Shown piece by piece: positions 17,335 to 26,543 of a stretch of DNA of 64,000 nucleotides (its first letter is position 1; every line of letters starts with the position of its first letter). The stretch is from Ruminococcus sp. (GTDB lineage: Bacteria; Bacillota; Clostridia; Oscillospirales; Ruminococcaceae), in contig JAFWTA010000030.1 in assembly GCA_017519145.1 (NCBI GenBank), forward strand, positions 186,001 to 250,000, in the 5' to 3' direction. A program made the translations under genes and the position numbers. The notes below the pieces were generated by a model. It made no database searches, was not told the DNA's origin, and saw only the letters and a list, made by a program, of their open reading frames with translations.

Positions 17335-18699
17335 GTGAATAATATGGACGAAAATGATATCCTGCTCTCCGCCCGAGAACTGCCGCACAGTATCGAGGCG
17401 GAGCAGTCCGTTTTAGGAGCAATTATCGCCGACCCCTCTGTGCTTTCAGATGTACTTGAACTCATAAAGCCTGAGTATTTCTACAACGATCAGCACAAGG
17501 CACTGTACTCCATTATGCTGCAGATGAACTCCATGAGTCTCCCCGTAGATATCGTTACGGTGCTCAATGAAGCAGAAAAACAGCATATATTTGAAAGCCC
17601 TGCCGAGGGAAGACGCTATCTCGCGGAGATAGGTAATATGCTCCCCTCCACAGCAAATATCGAAAGCTACTGCAAGATCGTTGCCGACAAATACTTCCTC
17701 AGAAGTCTCAGCTATGTTGCAAGGACGATCCTTGAAGAAGTGCAGTCAGGCGAACAAAACGCTCAGCTCCTTCTGGACTCTGCCGAGCAGAAGATATACG
17801 ATATCAGACAGGGACGCGATGTCCGCGGTCTTGTTCCTCTCTCTGAGGCTATCGCCGAGGCTTATGACAGACTCGGCAAGATCTCGGGTCCCGACAAGGA
17901 CAAGTATGTGGGCGCAAGAACAGGCTTCACACTTCTGGACTCTATTACCTCGGGTCTTAATAAATCAGACCTGATAATCATTGCTGCCCGACCCGGTATG
18001 GGAAAGACCTCCTTTGCCATGAATATCGCTACAAATGTAGCAAGACGCGCTGAAAAGGAAGTCGTTACCTTTAACCTCGAAATGTCAAAGGAGCAGCTGG
18101 CTACGAGAATACTCTCCACAGAGGCTCTCGTTGAGTCAAATACCCTCAGAAACGGCAGAATTTCAGGCGATGACTGGGTAAAGCTCGCTACAAGCGCAGG
18201 ATACCTCAGCTCCCTCCCCCTCTATATCGACGATACGGCAAGCATGACTGTTCAGCAGATGAAAGCAAAGCTGAGACGAACCAAAAATCTCGGTCTCGTC
18301 ATCATCGACTACCTACAGCTCATGGAGTCCACCTCACGCTCGGATAACCGTGTTACCGTTATCAGTGAGATCACACGTCAGCTAAAAGTCATGGCAAAGG
18401 AACTCAATGTTCCCGTTATCCTCCTTTCACAGCTCTCCCGTGCTGTTGAAAGCAGAACAGATAAGCGCCCTATGCTCTCCGATCTGCGTGAATCGGGTTC
18501 TATCGAGCAGGATGCCGATATCGTACTTTTCCTCTACCGAGAGGCTTATTACAATAAGGAAAGCCAGAGACAGAACATCTCCGAATGTATCGTGGCAAAG
18601 AACCGTCACGGTGAAACGGGTACTGTCGAACTTATATGGGACGGTCAGTATACAAGATTTTCAAATCCTGATTATGAGACTCCTCCCGAAAATGTCTGA
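17335..18699 (+). CDS. dnaB: Replicative DNA helicase DnaB
   Basis: Hexameric 5'-3' helicase of the replication fork (B. subtilis DnaC), about 454 residues. The N-terminal domain (about 15-120; PHSIEAEQSVLGAII) is followed by the RecA-like domain with Walker A AARPGMGKTS, Walker B LGLVIIDYLQLM, LLSQLSRAVESR and the arginine-finger region DLRESGSIEQDAD. The start is a choice between GTG 17335 (GAAGG seven bases upstream) and ATG 17344 (weaker SD, GGTGA). The gap to rplI is three bases for the GTG. Confidence 0.96.
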   Translation: MNNMDENDILLSARELPHSIEAEQSVLGAIIADPSVLSDVLELIKPEYFYNDQHKALYSIMLQMNSMSLPVDIVTVLNEAEKQHIFESPAEGRRYLAEIGNMLPSTANIESYCKIVADKYFLRSLSYVARTILEEVQSGEQNAQLLLDSAEQKIYDIRQGRDVRGLVPLSEAIAEAYDRLGKISGPDKDKYVGARTGFTLLDSITSGLNKSDLIIIAARPGMGKTSFAMNIATNVARRAEKEVVTFNLEMSKEQLATRILSTEALVESNTLRNGRISGDDWVKLATSAGYLSSLPLYIDDTASMTVQQMKAKLRRTKNLGLVIIDYLQLMESTSRSDNRVTVISEITRQLKVMAKELNVPVILLSQLSRAVESRTDKRPMLSDLRESGSIEQDADIVLFLYREAYYNKESQRQNISECIVAKNRHGETGTVELIWDGQYTRFSNPDYETPPENV

Positions 18700-18701
18700 T
18701 C

Positions 18702-20036
18702 ATGTTAACCAAGGTTTACAAGTTTATCTGTGAAAACAATATGCTCGCTCACGGCGACACCGTTGTCTGCGGACTGTCCGGAGGTGCCGACAGCGTTGCA
18801 CTGCTTCTGTCGCTGTATCAGCTCAGAGAAAAGCTTGGCATAAAAGTTGAAGCGCTCCATGTCAACCACTGCATAAGGGGCGACGAGAGCGACAGGGACG
18901 AGGAATTCTGCCGCACTCTGTGTAAAAGGCTTGATATAGCCTTTACTGCTGTCAGATGTGATGTTATCGGACAATCGAAGATATGGCAGAAGTCCACGGA
19001 GGAAACTGCAAGGATAATGCGCTATGAGGAGTTTTCAAAGCACTCAGAGGGCAAAAAGCTTGCAACGGCGCACAATGCCAATGATAATCTGGAGACTGTC
19101 ATCCTTAACCTTGCCCGCGGTACGGGCATAAAGGGGCTTGCAGGGATCCCCTGTATACGCGGTAATATCGTAAGACCGCTTCTCACCGTCACCCGCGCTG
19201 AGATAGAGGAATTCCTCAATATTTCGGGACAGGACTATGTTACGGACAGCACTAATCTCTCCGATGACTACACCCGGAATAAGATAAGACACAGGATAAT
19301 CCCCATGCTTGAGGAGCTCAACAGGTCAGTGATAGCTACTTCCGTAAACAGTATAAACACCGTCAGAGAGGAAAATGCTCTTATTGAAGCGGACACTGAC
19401 CGCGCAATGGCTGAATGCAGGCAGAATAACACACTTACCGGTCTGAAAAGCTATCCTGCTGTAATCAGAAAGAGATGTATCTCCCGTCTGCTTTCCGAAA
19501 ACAGTCTTCCCTACTCTCATCAAAGACTGGAAGAAGCCGACAGTATTCTGCTCAACGGCGGAAAGCTGAATATTTCGGGGGATTACTACCTCATTGGCGA
19601 AAAGGGTTCGATGAGCCTTCAGGTCATTGATAAAGCAGATGAGATAGTCATTGAACAGGCTCTTGAGCTTGGAGATAATGTTCTATGTGACAGCTGCACT
19701 GTCAGATGCGAACTGTTAAAATGTGATAATTTGAAGAAAATTGAAGCTGTTCACAAAAAATCCACATTTTATCTTGTTGATTATGATAAAATAAGAGGAA
19801 GGCTTATTGTGCGTACCAGAAAGTACGGCGACAAAATAAGGCTCAAAGGAAGAAATTTCACTTCTTCTGTGAAAAAGCTGATCAATGAAAATATCCCGTC
19901 TGATAAACGAAACGGTCTCCTCTTTGTTGAGGATGAGGAAGGAACTATTCTCGCTGAAAGGCTCGGTATAGCCGACAGAACAGCTCCCGATGAGAACACT
20001 GCGGGATTTCTGAAAATTTCAATTTTACGATCATAA
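18702..20036 (+). CDS. tilS: tRNA(Ile)-lysidine synthase TilS
   Basis: ATP-dependent enzyme that converts C34 of the CAU-anticodon isoleucine tRNA to lysidine, an essential step in reading AUA. The PP-loop motif [11 protein letters not shown] is near residue 25. [12 protein letters not shown] and [21 protein letters not shown] follow, as expected for TilS, then C-terminal substrate-binding domains to 444 residues. It begins two bases after the dnaB stop. In many Firmicutes hpt lies between tilS and ftsH; here ftsH follows directly. Confidence 0.95.
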   Translation: MLTKVYKFICENNMLAHGDTVVCGLSGGADSVALLLSLYQLREKLGIKVEALHVNHCIRGDESDRDEEFCRTLCKRLDIAFTAVRCDVIGQSKIWQKSTEETARIMRYEEFSKHSEGKKLATAHNANDNLETVILNLARGTGIKGLAGIPCIRGNIVRPLLTVTRAEIEEFLNISGQDYVTDSTNLSDDYTRNKIRHRIIPMLEELNRSVIATSVNSINTVREENALIEADTDRAMAECRQNNTLTGLKSYPAVIRKRCISRLLSENSLPYSHQRLEEADSILLNGGKLNISGDYYLIGEKGSMSLQVIDKADEIVIEQALELGDNVLCDSCTVRCELLKCDNLKKIEAVHKKSTFYLVDYDKIRGRLIVRTRKYGDKIRLKGRNFTSSVKKLINENIPSDKRNGLLFVEDEEGTILAERLGIADRTAPDENTAGFLKISILRS

Positions 20037-20053
20037 AGAATGGAGAGGATAAT

Positions 20054-21961
20054 TTGACACCAAAGAAAAGCAAGGGGCTTATAACCTATCTGCTGTTAAT
20101 CGTGATAGCGGTATTCTGTCTCGTCTTTATAAGCTCAAGGCTCAATGCTGATGCCGATAAGACCGAGTACACAACTGTTATCAGTTATTTCGACGAGAAA
20201 AAAGTCTCCGAGTACACCCTTGATCTGGGCACGGGAGATCTCACCTACAAGCTTCAGGGCGATGATACGGAAAAGCATTATACAGTTCCAAATGTTAACA
20301 TCTTCCTTGAAGATACCGAAAACTACCGTCAGGAGTACAATAAGGCTAATCCCGATGCTCCTCTTGTACAGGACTACATCAAGATCACCGACAGAACATG
20401 GCTGTATTCTCTCATCCCTGTTCTGCTGACCATAATCCTCGGTATCGCTATCCTCTACTTTATGATGAAGCAGAGCGGCGGCGGCGGTAAGTACACCACC
20501 TTCGGAAAGGCTAACCTTAAAAACGGTGCAAGCGCAAGAAAGGCTACCTTCAAGGATGTTGCAGGTGCCGATGAAGAAAAACAGGAACTCGTTGAGATCG
20601 TTGACTACCTTAAAAATCCCAAGAAGTACACCGAACTGGGGGCAAAGGTACCTAAGGGCGTTCTCCTTCTGGGACCTCCCGGTACAGGTAAGACTCTCCT
20701 CGCCCGTGCAGTTGCAGGCGAGGCAGGCTGTCCGTTTTTCCCTATCTCGGGTTCGGACTTCGTTGAAATGTTCGTCGGTGTGGGTGCTTCAAGAGTAAGA
20801 GACCTCTTTGAACAGGCTAAGAAACACGCTCCGGCTATCATCTTCATCGATGAGATCGATGCTGTCGGACGCCACAGAGGCGCAGGTCTCGGCGGAGGAC
20901 ACGATGAACGTGAACAGACACTTAACCAGCTCCTCGTTGAAATGGACGGTTTTACAGGCAACGAAAGCGTTATCGTTATCGCTGCTACAAACAGACGTGA
21001 TATCCTCGACCCTGCTCTCCTCAGACCGGGAAGATTCGACAGACAGATCGTTGTCGGTTATCCCGATGTAAAGGGCCGTGAAGAGATACTGAGAGTCCAT
21101 GCCAAGAACAAGCCCCTCGGTCCCGATGTCGATATCAAGCGCATCGCAAGAACAACTCAGGGCTTCACAGGTGCAGACCTCGAAAACGTTCTCAATGAAG
21201 CCGCTCTCCTTGCTGCAAGAAGTGAACGCCGCGCTATCACAGAGGCTGATATCGAGGAAGCAACACTGAAAGTAATTGCAGGTCCCGAGAAGAAGTCAAG
21301 GATCGTAACAGAGCACGACAGAAAGGTAACTGCTTATCACGAAGCAGGTCACGCCGTTGCTTCCTATAACCTCCCCACTCAGGATAAAGTACATCAGGTA
21401 ACTATCATCCAGAGAGGTATGGCAGCAGGTCTTACCATTTATCGCCCTGATACCGACGATCAGCACGTTTCGCGCAATCAGATGCGTGAACGGATAATTT
21501 CTCTCCTTGGCGGACGCTGCGCAGAGGAAATATTCCTCGACGATATCTGCACAGGCGCTTCAAATGATATTGAGAGAGCTACTGCTACTGCAAGAAACAT
21601 GGTAACAAAATACGGCTTCTCTTCAAAGCTCGGTACTGTTACCTACGGCTCGGACAACGATGAAGTGTTCCTTGGCAAGGACTACGGTCATACCAAGAAT
21701 TACAGCGAGTCTGTTGCTGCTCAGATCGATGAGGAGGTTCGCTCCATAATCGAAAAGGCTTACAGCGACTGTGTCGAGATCCTCAGAGCAAATGCAGACA
21801 AGATGCATTTCCTCGCCAAGTATCTTCTCAAATATGAAAAGATCGACGGTGATGACTTCGAGAAGCTCATGAAGGGCGAGATAAGCGAAGCCGTCCTGTC
21901 AGATGATGAGGTAGGCGCTCCCCTTGGATTCGGAGATACTCCCGAACCCGAACTCAACTGA
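20054..21961 (+). CDS. ftsH: ATP-dependent zinc metalloprotease FtsH
   Basis: Membrane-anchored AAA+ protease of 635 residues, degrading unstable membrane and regulatory proteins. Two N-terminal membrane helices (about residues 9-27 and 117-137) flank an extracytoplasmic domain. The AAA domain has Walker A GPPGTGKT, Walker [11 protein letters not shown], and the second region of homology RPGRFDRQI. The zinc site is HEAGH. The start is TTG at 20054 after GGAGAGGA. It ends the rnjA operon at a strong terminator. Confidence 0.97.
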   Translation: MTPKKSKGLITYLLLIVIAVFCLVFISSRLNADADKTEYTTVISYFDEKKVSEYTLDLGTGDLTYKLQGDDTEKHYTVPNVNIFLEDTENYRQEYNKANPDAPLVQDYIKITDRTWLYSLIPVLLTIILGIAILYFMMKQSGGGGKYTTFGKANLKNGASARKATFKDVAGADEEKQELVEIVDYLKNPKKYTELGAKVPKGVLLLGPPGTGKTLLARAVAGEAGCPFFPISGSDFVEMFVGVGASRVRDLFEQAKKHAPAIIFIDEIDAVGRHRGAGLGGGHDEREQTLNQLLVEMDGFTGNESVIVIAATNRRDILDPALLRPGRFDRQIVVGYPDVKGREEILRVHAKNKPLGPDVDIKRIARTTQGFTGADLENVLNEAALLAARSERRAITEADIEEATLKVIAGPEKKSRIVTEHDRKVTAYHEAGHAVASYNLPTQDKVHQVTIIQRGMAAGLTIYRPDTDDQHVSRNQMRERIISLLGGRCAEEIFLDDICTGASNDIERATATARNMVTKYGFSSKLGTVTYGSDNDEVFLGKDYGHTKNYSESVAAQIDEEVRSIIEKAYSDCVEILRANADKMHFLAKYLLKYEKIDGDDFEKLMKGEISEAVLSDDEVGAPLGFGDTPEPELN

Positions 21962-21970
21962 TATTGATTA

Positions 21971-22000
21971 ATCCCGAAGAGCTTATCTTCGGGATTTTTA
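21971..22000 (+). terminator. Intrinsic terminator after ftsH
   Basis: ATCCCGAAGA and TCTTCGGGAT form a 10-bp stem around five bases, followed by T5. Confidence 0.92.
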
Positions 22001-22017
22001 TTTCAAAAGACTTGTTG

Positions 22018-22046
22018 TTGAAATAATTATTACATTGTGTTATAAT
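22018..22046 (+). promoter_or_regulatory. Promoter of the FHA-SEDS-PBP operon
   Basis: TTGAAA at 22018-22023, a 17-base spacer ending in TGT, TATAAT at 22041-22046. Confidence 0.8.
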
Positions 22047-22077
22047 ATAAAAAGTATTTTTACACGGAGGTGTTTTT

Positions 22078-22497
22078 TTGGAATCCCTTGATCTCATATT
22101 TTGCGCTGTTGCAGCTGCTGCACTGGATATATGTATCTTTGTGCTCATTATAACAGCTTACCGCGAGAAAAGGTCAACAAAAAAGAACTGGCGTCAGATA
22201 TCAAGCGACATGGAGCTTGCCGAACAGGACAAGTCCTACGAACTGGGCTGTGACGAGGTCCTTATCGGCAGACACGCCTCAGCTGATATAAGGCTTCCCG
22301 ATCTTTCAGTCTCAAGATACCATGCTATGCTCACCGTCGCCAACGGCGTCTGGACAATAAAGGATATCGGCTCTAAATCTGGTATTTTCATAAACGGCGA
22401 GCTCACACGCGAGGCTGTCCTGCATGAAAACGATATCATTAAACTTGGCAACCGTCGACTTCTCTTCAGAAAAAGGAGGGACAGCCGTGTACGCTAA
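22078..22497 (+). CDS. Membrane-anchored FHA-domain protein
   Basis: A 139-residue protein with one N-terminal membrane helix (about residues 4-25) and a C-terminal forkhead-associated domain (about 55-135). FHA hallmarks are the GRHASADIRLPDLSVSRYHAML block, with the phosphothreonine-contacting Arg, Ser and His, and DIGSKSGIFINGE. FHA domains bind phosphothreonine peptides, so a Ser/Thr kinase substrate is expected, although no kinase gene lies in the window. The start is TTG 22078 with GGAGG spaced correctly. It overlaps the SEDS gene by 11 bases. The FHA-SEDS-PBP order recalls the actinobacterial fha-rodA-pbpA cluster. Confidence 0.9.
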   Translation: MESLDLIFCAVAAAALDICIFVLIITAYREKRSTKKNWRQISSDMELAEQDKSYELGCDEVLIGRHASADIRLPDLSVSRYHAMLTVANGVWTIKDIGSKSGIFINGELTREAVLHENDIIKLGNRRLLFRKRRDSRVR

Positions 22498-23779
22498 TCC
22501 GATATCATACGTTTTCTCATGTCTTTTCGTGCTTATCGCACATTCTGCCATGCTCTGCAATATCTGGTTCAACGGCAAATACGATGAACCCCGTGATATA
22601 GCTATTCTCGGCGCGGCAGTCATCATTCTGGATATCGCTTATTTCGTTGTCATTCTGGCATTCAAGCAGATATCCTACGCTCTTGACTTTTTGCTTATAC
22701 TTGTGCTTGGCATGAGTATCATCTTCCAATCCTGTTTCGGCAAGGTGGGATTTGACGTAAAGCACTACATAACCTGTATCGTCTGCCTTGCAGCCTGCAA
22801 GGGCGGATATATGCTCTGCCGCGATCACAAACTGCTTCAGGACAAGAAACTATACATCTACGGCGCAATAGGAGTCATGGTGCTCATAACTCTTGTATTC
22901 ACCAGTGCCGAAAATATGTGGATAGAGATAGGCTCATTCACTTTACAGCCATCCGAGTTCATAAAACCGCTGTTCGTGCTTGCCTGTGCGACTTCTATCG
23001 CTGACCAGCAGAAAAAACACAAGGTACTCATTTTCAATGTTGTCTACGAAAATATCGCGCTGTTTGGCATAATGGCTGTTATCTGCCTTGTACAGGTAAA
23101 ATCCCACGATTACGGCAGTCTCCCCACATTCCTCAGCATTTATACAGTAGGCTTTCTGCTGAGGATATGCTATCCCAAGGCTAAATTCTCCAAGAAAAAG
23201 CTGTTCGCGGTCATTGCTGTACTGGTTGTATTCGTGCTTATCGGTCTGAAATATGCTCCCGACTATGTTCAGCACAGACTCCACGTTGATATCTGGAGCG
23301 ACAAGACCGGTGACGGCTATCAACAGTCTCAGGCTCTTATAGGTATTGCTAACGGCGGCTGGTTCGGAGTAGGTCCCGGAAAGGGATTTCTCTGCCATGT
23401 ATTCGCGTTCGATAATGATATCGTATTTGCAACAATAAGTGAGGAATGGGGACTTCTCTTTGCGCTCATGATGGTACTCACCATCATCATAATGGCAGCT
23501 GTTCCCCTTATCAATCCCACTCGTTCCTATTTCCATGGCACAATGTCCGCCTGCGTCTGCGCAGCATTCATTGTACAGATGGCACTGAATATATTCGGTT
23601 CATGCAACCTTATCCCCTTCACCGGTGTTACCATCCCATTTATATCTACAGGAGGAAGCTCACTTATGGTAAGCGGACTTATGATAGGTATGCTCATGGC
23701 AGGACAGTCTCCGGTTTTCAAAGCACACGAGCAGAAGAAACAGGAGGATCCCGAGCCGGCATGGAGGTGGAAAGAATGA
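22487..23779 (+). CDS. SEDS family peptidoglycan polymerase (FtsW/RodA/SpoVE type)
   Basis: A multi-pass membrane glycosyltransferase of about 430 residues that polymerises lipid II in partnership with a class B PBP. Family motifs are present: LQPSEFIKP, GIANGGWFGVGPGKG, DNDIVFATISEEWG and the C-terminal PFTGVTIPFISTGGSS. The motif usually read PDxGt is here SHDYGSL, retaining the aspartate. The start is GTG 22487, because GGAGGG (22475-22480) fits it and it lies inside the end of the FHA gene. The stop overlaps the next start (ATGA), so SEDS and PBP are coupled. Whether it serves elongation, division or sporulation cannot be decided. Confidence 0.93.
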   Translation: MYANPISYVFSCLFVLIAHSAMLCNIWFNGKYDEPRDIAILGAAVIILDIAYFVVILAFKQISYALDFLLILVLGMSIIFQSCFGKVGFDVKHYITCIVCLAACKGGYMLCRDHKLLQDKKLYIYGAIGVMVLITLVFTSAENMWIEIGSFTLQPSEFIKPLFVLACATSIADQQKKHKVLIFNVVYENIALFGIMAVICLVQVKSHDYGSLPTFLSIYTVGFLLRICYPKAKFSKKKLFAVIAVLVVFVLIGLKYAPDYVQHRLHVDIWSDKTGDGYQQSQALIGIANGGWFGVGPGKGFLCHVFAFDNDIVFATISEEWGLLFALMMVLTIIIMAAVPLINPTRSYFHGTMSACVCAAFIVQMALNIFGSCNLIPFTGVTIPFISTGGSSLMVSGLMIGMLMAGQSPVFKAHEQKKQEDPEPAWRWKE

Positions 23780-25137
23780 AGAGTATTAAACGTACACAAA
23801 GACTTATCAGCCTGATAATAATGCTGTTCATCCTCGGAATGGCAGTGCTCGTTTTCAAACTTGTACACGAATCTTCCTTCTATATGATGAACTCAGACAA
23901 ACATGAGCTCGGATTTGTATACGACAGGAGCGGCGATGTACTGTTCGACGGTACGGGAGAAGGCTCCTACCCTGACAATTATTTCCTCGACGTGGGAAAT
24001 ATCATCGGTGACGACTCGGGTCAGATGAACAACACTCTCGTTGCAAATAATGTCGAGAAGCTCAATAACTACAGCTTCTCAAACGGACTCATAAAGGACG
24101 GCGGAAAGGCTGCTATATACACTACTCTTGACCATGCCTCAAACCGCGCTGTATACAATGCATTCGGCTATCAGGACGGCTGCGTCTGCGCGTATAACTA
24201 CAAGACAGGTGAAATGCTTGTCTGTGCAAGTGTCCCATCTCTTGATGTTACCAAGGGCTATGACAATATAGGAAGCTTCCTTCCCGGCACCCTCTTATCC
24301 AAACCAATGTTAGGAACTGTTCCGGGATCGACGCAGAAGGTATCAACAGTAATTACAGCTCTTGAGATAATGGGCTCAAGCAACCTGTACGCAAAGAGCT
24401 ACAACTGCTCGGGCAAATATATCAACAGAACAGGCGACAGCATCGACTGTCATAACATTTACGGTCACGGCACACAAAACATTCAGGAAGCTTTCGAGAA
24501 CAGCTGTAACCCCTTCTTTGCTCAGCTCATAGAGGACGATGATATGCCCCTCGACAGAGTCATGAAGCAGTACGAAAAGATGGGCTATGTTCTCAACGGC
24601 GGTGAATCCGTATTCTATGAAATTGACGGTATACAGTGTGAAACTGCCTCAACCACGCTCGAGGACAAGTACCAGTTCAAGACCCAGTGGGGCTGTATCG
24701 GTCAGGGAGATACCCTTGTAAGTCCCATGCAGCTCATGATGTGGGAGAGCGCTATCGCCAACGAAACAGGCAGAATGACTATGCCCTACTTCATTGACCA
24801 TGTGACCGATGTAAAGGGTCATATCAAAGACAAAGCCAAGACCCGCTACAGCGACAAGCTCTTTTCTGAGAGCACTGCATCTGCGGCAAAACAGATACTC
24901 CTCACCAATGGTGCAGATAAGTACAGCTATTCCATAGTTGGATATAATGTCGGAGTAAAGAGTGGTACAGCTCAGGTCGATGAAGGCGCTCATGAAAATT
25001 CCCTGCTGGTCGGCTTCGTTGATGATCCGTCCTTCCCCATTGCTTTCTGTATTCTCATTGAGAACAAGGACAGCGGCTACCTTACCACTGAACAGATCGC
25101 ACAGGTGCTTCTTGATAATTTAAAAAACAATAATTGA
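23776..25137 (+). CDS. Class B penicillin-binding protein (transpeptidase), PbpA-like
   Basis: A 453-residue, membrane-anchored DD-transpeptidase that cross-links peptidoglycan made by the adjacent SEDS protein. One N-terminal membrane helix (about residues 12-32). All three active-site motifs are seen: S185-T-Q-K188, S243-C-N245 and K395-S-G-T398. The pedestal between helix and transpeptidase is short, as in actinobacterial PbpA, and unlike the long FtsI/PBP2 type. KSGT replaces the common KTGT. The start is ATG 23776 overlapping the SEDS stop, with GGAGGTGG upstream. Confidence 0.93.
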   Translation: MKSIKRTQRLISLIIMLFILGMAVLVFKLVHESSFYMMNSDKHELGFVYDRSGDVLFDGTGEGSYPDNYFLDVGNIIGDDSGQMNNTLVANNVEKLNNYSFSNGLIKDGGKAAIYTTLDHASNRAVYNAFGYQDGCVCAYNYKTGEMLVCASVPSLDVTKGYDNIGSFLPGTLLSKPMLGTVPGSTQKVSTVITALEIMGSSNLYAKSYNCSGKYINRTGDSIDCHNIYGHGTQNIQEAFENSCNPFFAQLIEDDDMPLDRVMKQYEKMGYVLNGGESVFYEIDGIQCETASTTLEDKYQFKTQWGCIGQGDTLVSPMQLMMWESAIANETGRMTMPYFIDHVTDVKGHIKDKAKTRYSDKLFSESTASAAKQILLTNGADKYSYSIVGYNVGVKSGTAQVDEGAHENSLLVGFVDDPSFPIAFCILIENKDSGYLTTEQIAQVLLDNLKNNN

Positions 25138-25199
25138 TGTCAGATTAAACAAATTATAGATTTCTCTTTGTGCATTTAAACGAATTTAACAAAATTATC

Positions 25200-25228
25200 T
25201 TGTAATAGCTCTTATATTATGGTATAAT
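25200..25228 (+). promoter_or_regulatory. Promoter of hpf
   Basis: TTGTAA at 25200-25205, a 17-base spacer ending in TGG, TATAAT at 25223-25228. Confidence 0.8.
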
Positions 25229-25244
25229 ATAACCATAAACTTAT

Positions 25245-25262
25245 GCTATGTTTATGCATAGC
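25245..25262 (+). promoter_or_regulatory. Leader hairpin directly upstream of the hpf SD
   Basis: GCTATG and CATAGC pair around TTTATG, ending two bases before AAAGGAGG (25265-25272). It may modulate translation or mRNA stability of hpf. Confidence 0.45.
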
Positions 25263-25278
25263 TTAAAGGAGGACTAAT

Positions 25279-25806
25279 ATGAAAACTACCATTACAGCAA
25301 AGAAAATGCAGATCCCGACTAACTTTACTGAATACGCTGAGAAAAGGATCGATGCTCGTCTCGGAAAGTTCTTTGGCGACGACGCTGACGCTAAGATCGT
25401 TATATCCGAGATCAGAAATCAGATCATTCTTGAGCTTACTGTTAAATACAACAGCATTATTTTCCGTGCAGAGCGTACAGCTGAGGATAAGTATGTTGCT
25501 CTTGACGATGCTATCGATAAGATCATCAGACAGATCAGAAAGAACAAGACCAAGGTCGAGAAGAAGCTGAAGGATACAGCTTTCAAGGAAGCTTTCGCTT
25601 ATCCTGTTCCCGAGTCTGTTGATTACGAGGTAATCAAGCACAAGAAGTTCAAGATGAGACCAATGGATATCGACGAGGCTATCCTCCAGATGAATATGCT
25701 GGATCACGAGTTCTTCATGTTCACCAATGCAGAGACAGGTCTTATAAATGTTGTTTATAAGCGTGCAGACGGCAACTATGCTGTTCTCGAACCAGATAAC
25801 GACTAA
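25279..25806 (+). CDS. hpf: Ribosome hibernation promoting factor, long form
   Basis: A 175-residue long HPF that dimerises 70S ribosomes into inactive 100S particles in slow growth. The N-terminal domain (about 1-105) shows the beta-alpha-beta fold pattern with AEKRIDARLGKFFGDDADAKIVI and basic helix IIRQIRKNKTKVEKKL. The C-terminal dimerisation domain (about 120-175) has VIKHKKFKMRPMDIDEAILQMNMLDHEFFMF, with the typical GLINVVYKRADGNYAVLEP end. It has its own promoter and a following hairpin terminator. Confidence 0.96.
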   Translation: MKTTITAKKMQIPTNFTEYAEKRIDARLGKFFGDDADAKIVISEIRNQIILELTVKYNSIIFRAERTAEDKYVALDDAIDKIIRQIRKNKTKVEKKLKDTAFKEAFAYPVPESVDYEVIKHKKFKMRPMDIDEAILQMNMLDHEFFMFTNAETGLINVVYKRADGNYAVLEPDND

Positions 25807-25819
25807 ATGATAATGACAG

Positions 25820-25854
25820 TATGCGGGGCTTTACGTCCCGCATATTGATTTTTA
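25820..25854 (+). terminator. Terminator-like hairpin after hpf
   Basis: TATGCGGG and CCCGCATA pair around nine bases, then ATTGATTTTT. The T-run starts a few bases late, so termination may be partial and the LUD gene 18 bases on could be read through. Confidence 0.65.
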
Positions 25855-25871
25855 AGTAAGGAGTGCTTTTA

Positions 25872-26540
25872 ATGGACAACAACAAAAAAACTATCATCGA
25901 AAAACGTATCAAAGCTGTGGGAGAAAAGCTCCGCAGGAACAATATGGAGTTCTACTATGCAGAGAAAAAAGAGGATGTCTGTTCTATCGTGGCTTCACTT
26001 ATAAAAAAAGGCGATGTCATTACAAACGGCGGTACAATGACAATGGCGGAATGCGGACTCAGCGAGCTCCTCTCCTCCCCCGACTACAATTACCTTGACC
26101 GCTCAAAGATGACTCCTGAAGAGGTACAGGATCTCTATATCAGAGCATTTTCAGCTGACGTTTATATTTCCAGCTCAAATGCTATCACCGAGGACGGCGT
26201 TCTCTATAATGTTGACGGAAACAGCAACCGTATCGCCGCTATCGCTTACGGACCCAAGTCTGTAATAATCATTGCCGGCTATAATAAGATAGTCAGAGAT
26301 CTAAACGAAGCTGAGATAAGAGTCAAGAGAGAGGCTGCTCCTCCTAACTGTGTGCGCCTTAACTGCGAGACATACTGTAAAGAGAAAGGCGAATGTGTGT
26401 CACTTTCCAAGGCTGACCGTCAGATAAGCGACGGCTGCGGCGGTGACGGCAGAATTTGCTGCAACTATCTCATTTCTGCTCAGCAGAGGCACAAGGGTAG
26501 GATAAAAGTCATAATCGTCGGCGAGGAACTGGGTTATTGA
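25872..26540 (+). CDS. LUD-domain protein (lactate utilization LutC/YkgG family)
   Basis: A 222-residue cytoplasmic protein of the DUF162/LUD family. Typical features are VASLIKKGDVITNGGTMTMAECGL, ADVYISSSNAITEDGVLYNVDGNSNRIAAIAYGPKSVIIIAG in pieces, and a Cys-rich C-terminus (CETYCKEKGEC, then CGGDGRICCNY). In LutABC the LUD protein helps oxidise lactate, but lutA and lutB are absent here and stand-alone clostridial copies have no proven substrate. The start at 25872 follows AAGGAG. It is followed three bases later by the CmpB-type gene. Confidence 0.85.
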   Translation: MDNNKKTIIEKRIKAVGEKLRRNNMEFYYAEKKEDVCSIVASLIKKGDVITNGGTMTMAECGLSELLSSPDYNYLDRSKMTPEEVQDLYIRAFSADVYISSSNAITEDGVLYNVDGNSNRIAAIAYGPKSVIIIAGYNKIVRDLNEAEIRVKREAAPPNCVRLNCETYCKEKGECVSLSKADRQISDGCGGDGRICCNYLISAQQRHKGRIKVIIVGEELGY

Positions 26541-26543
26541 TAT

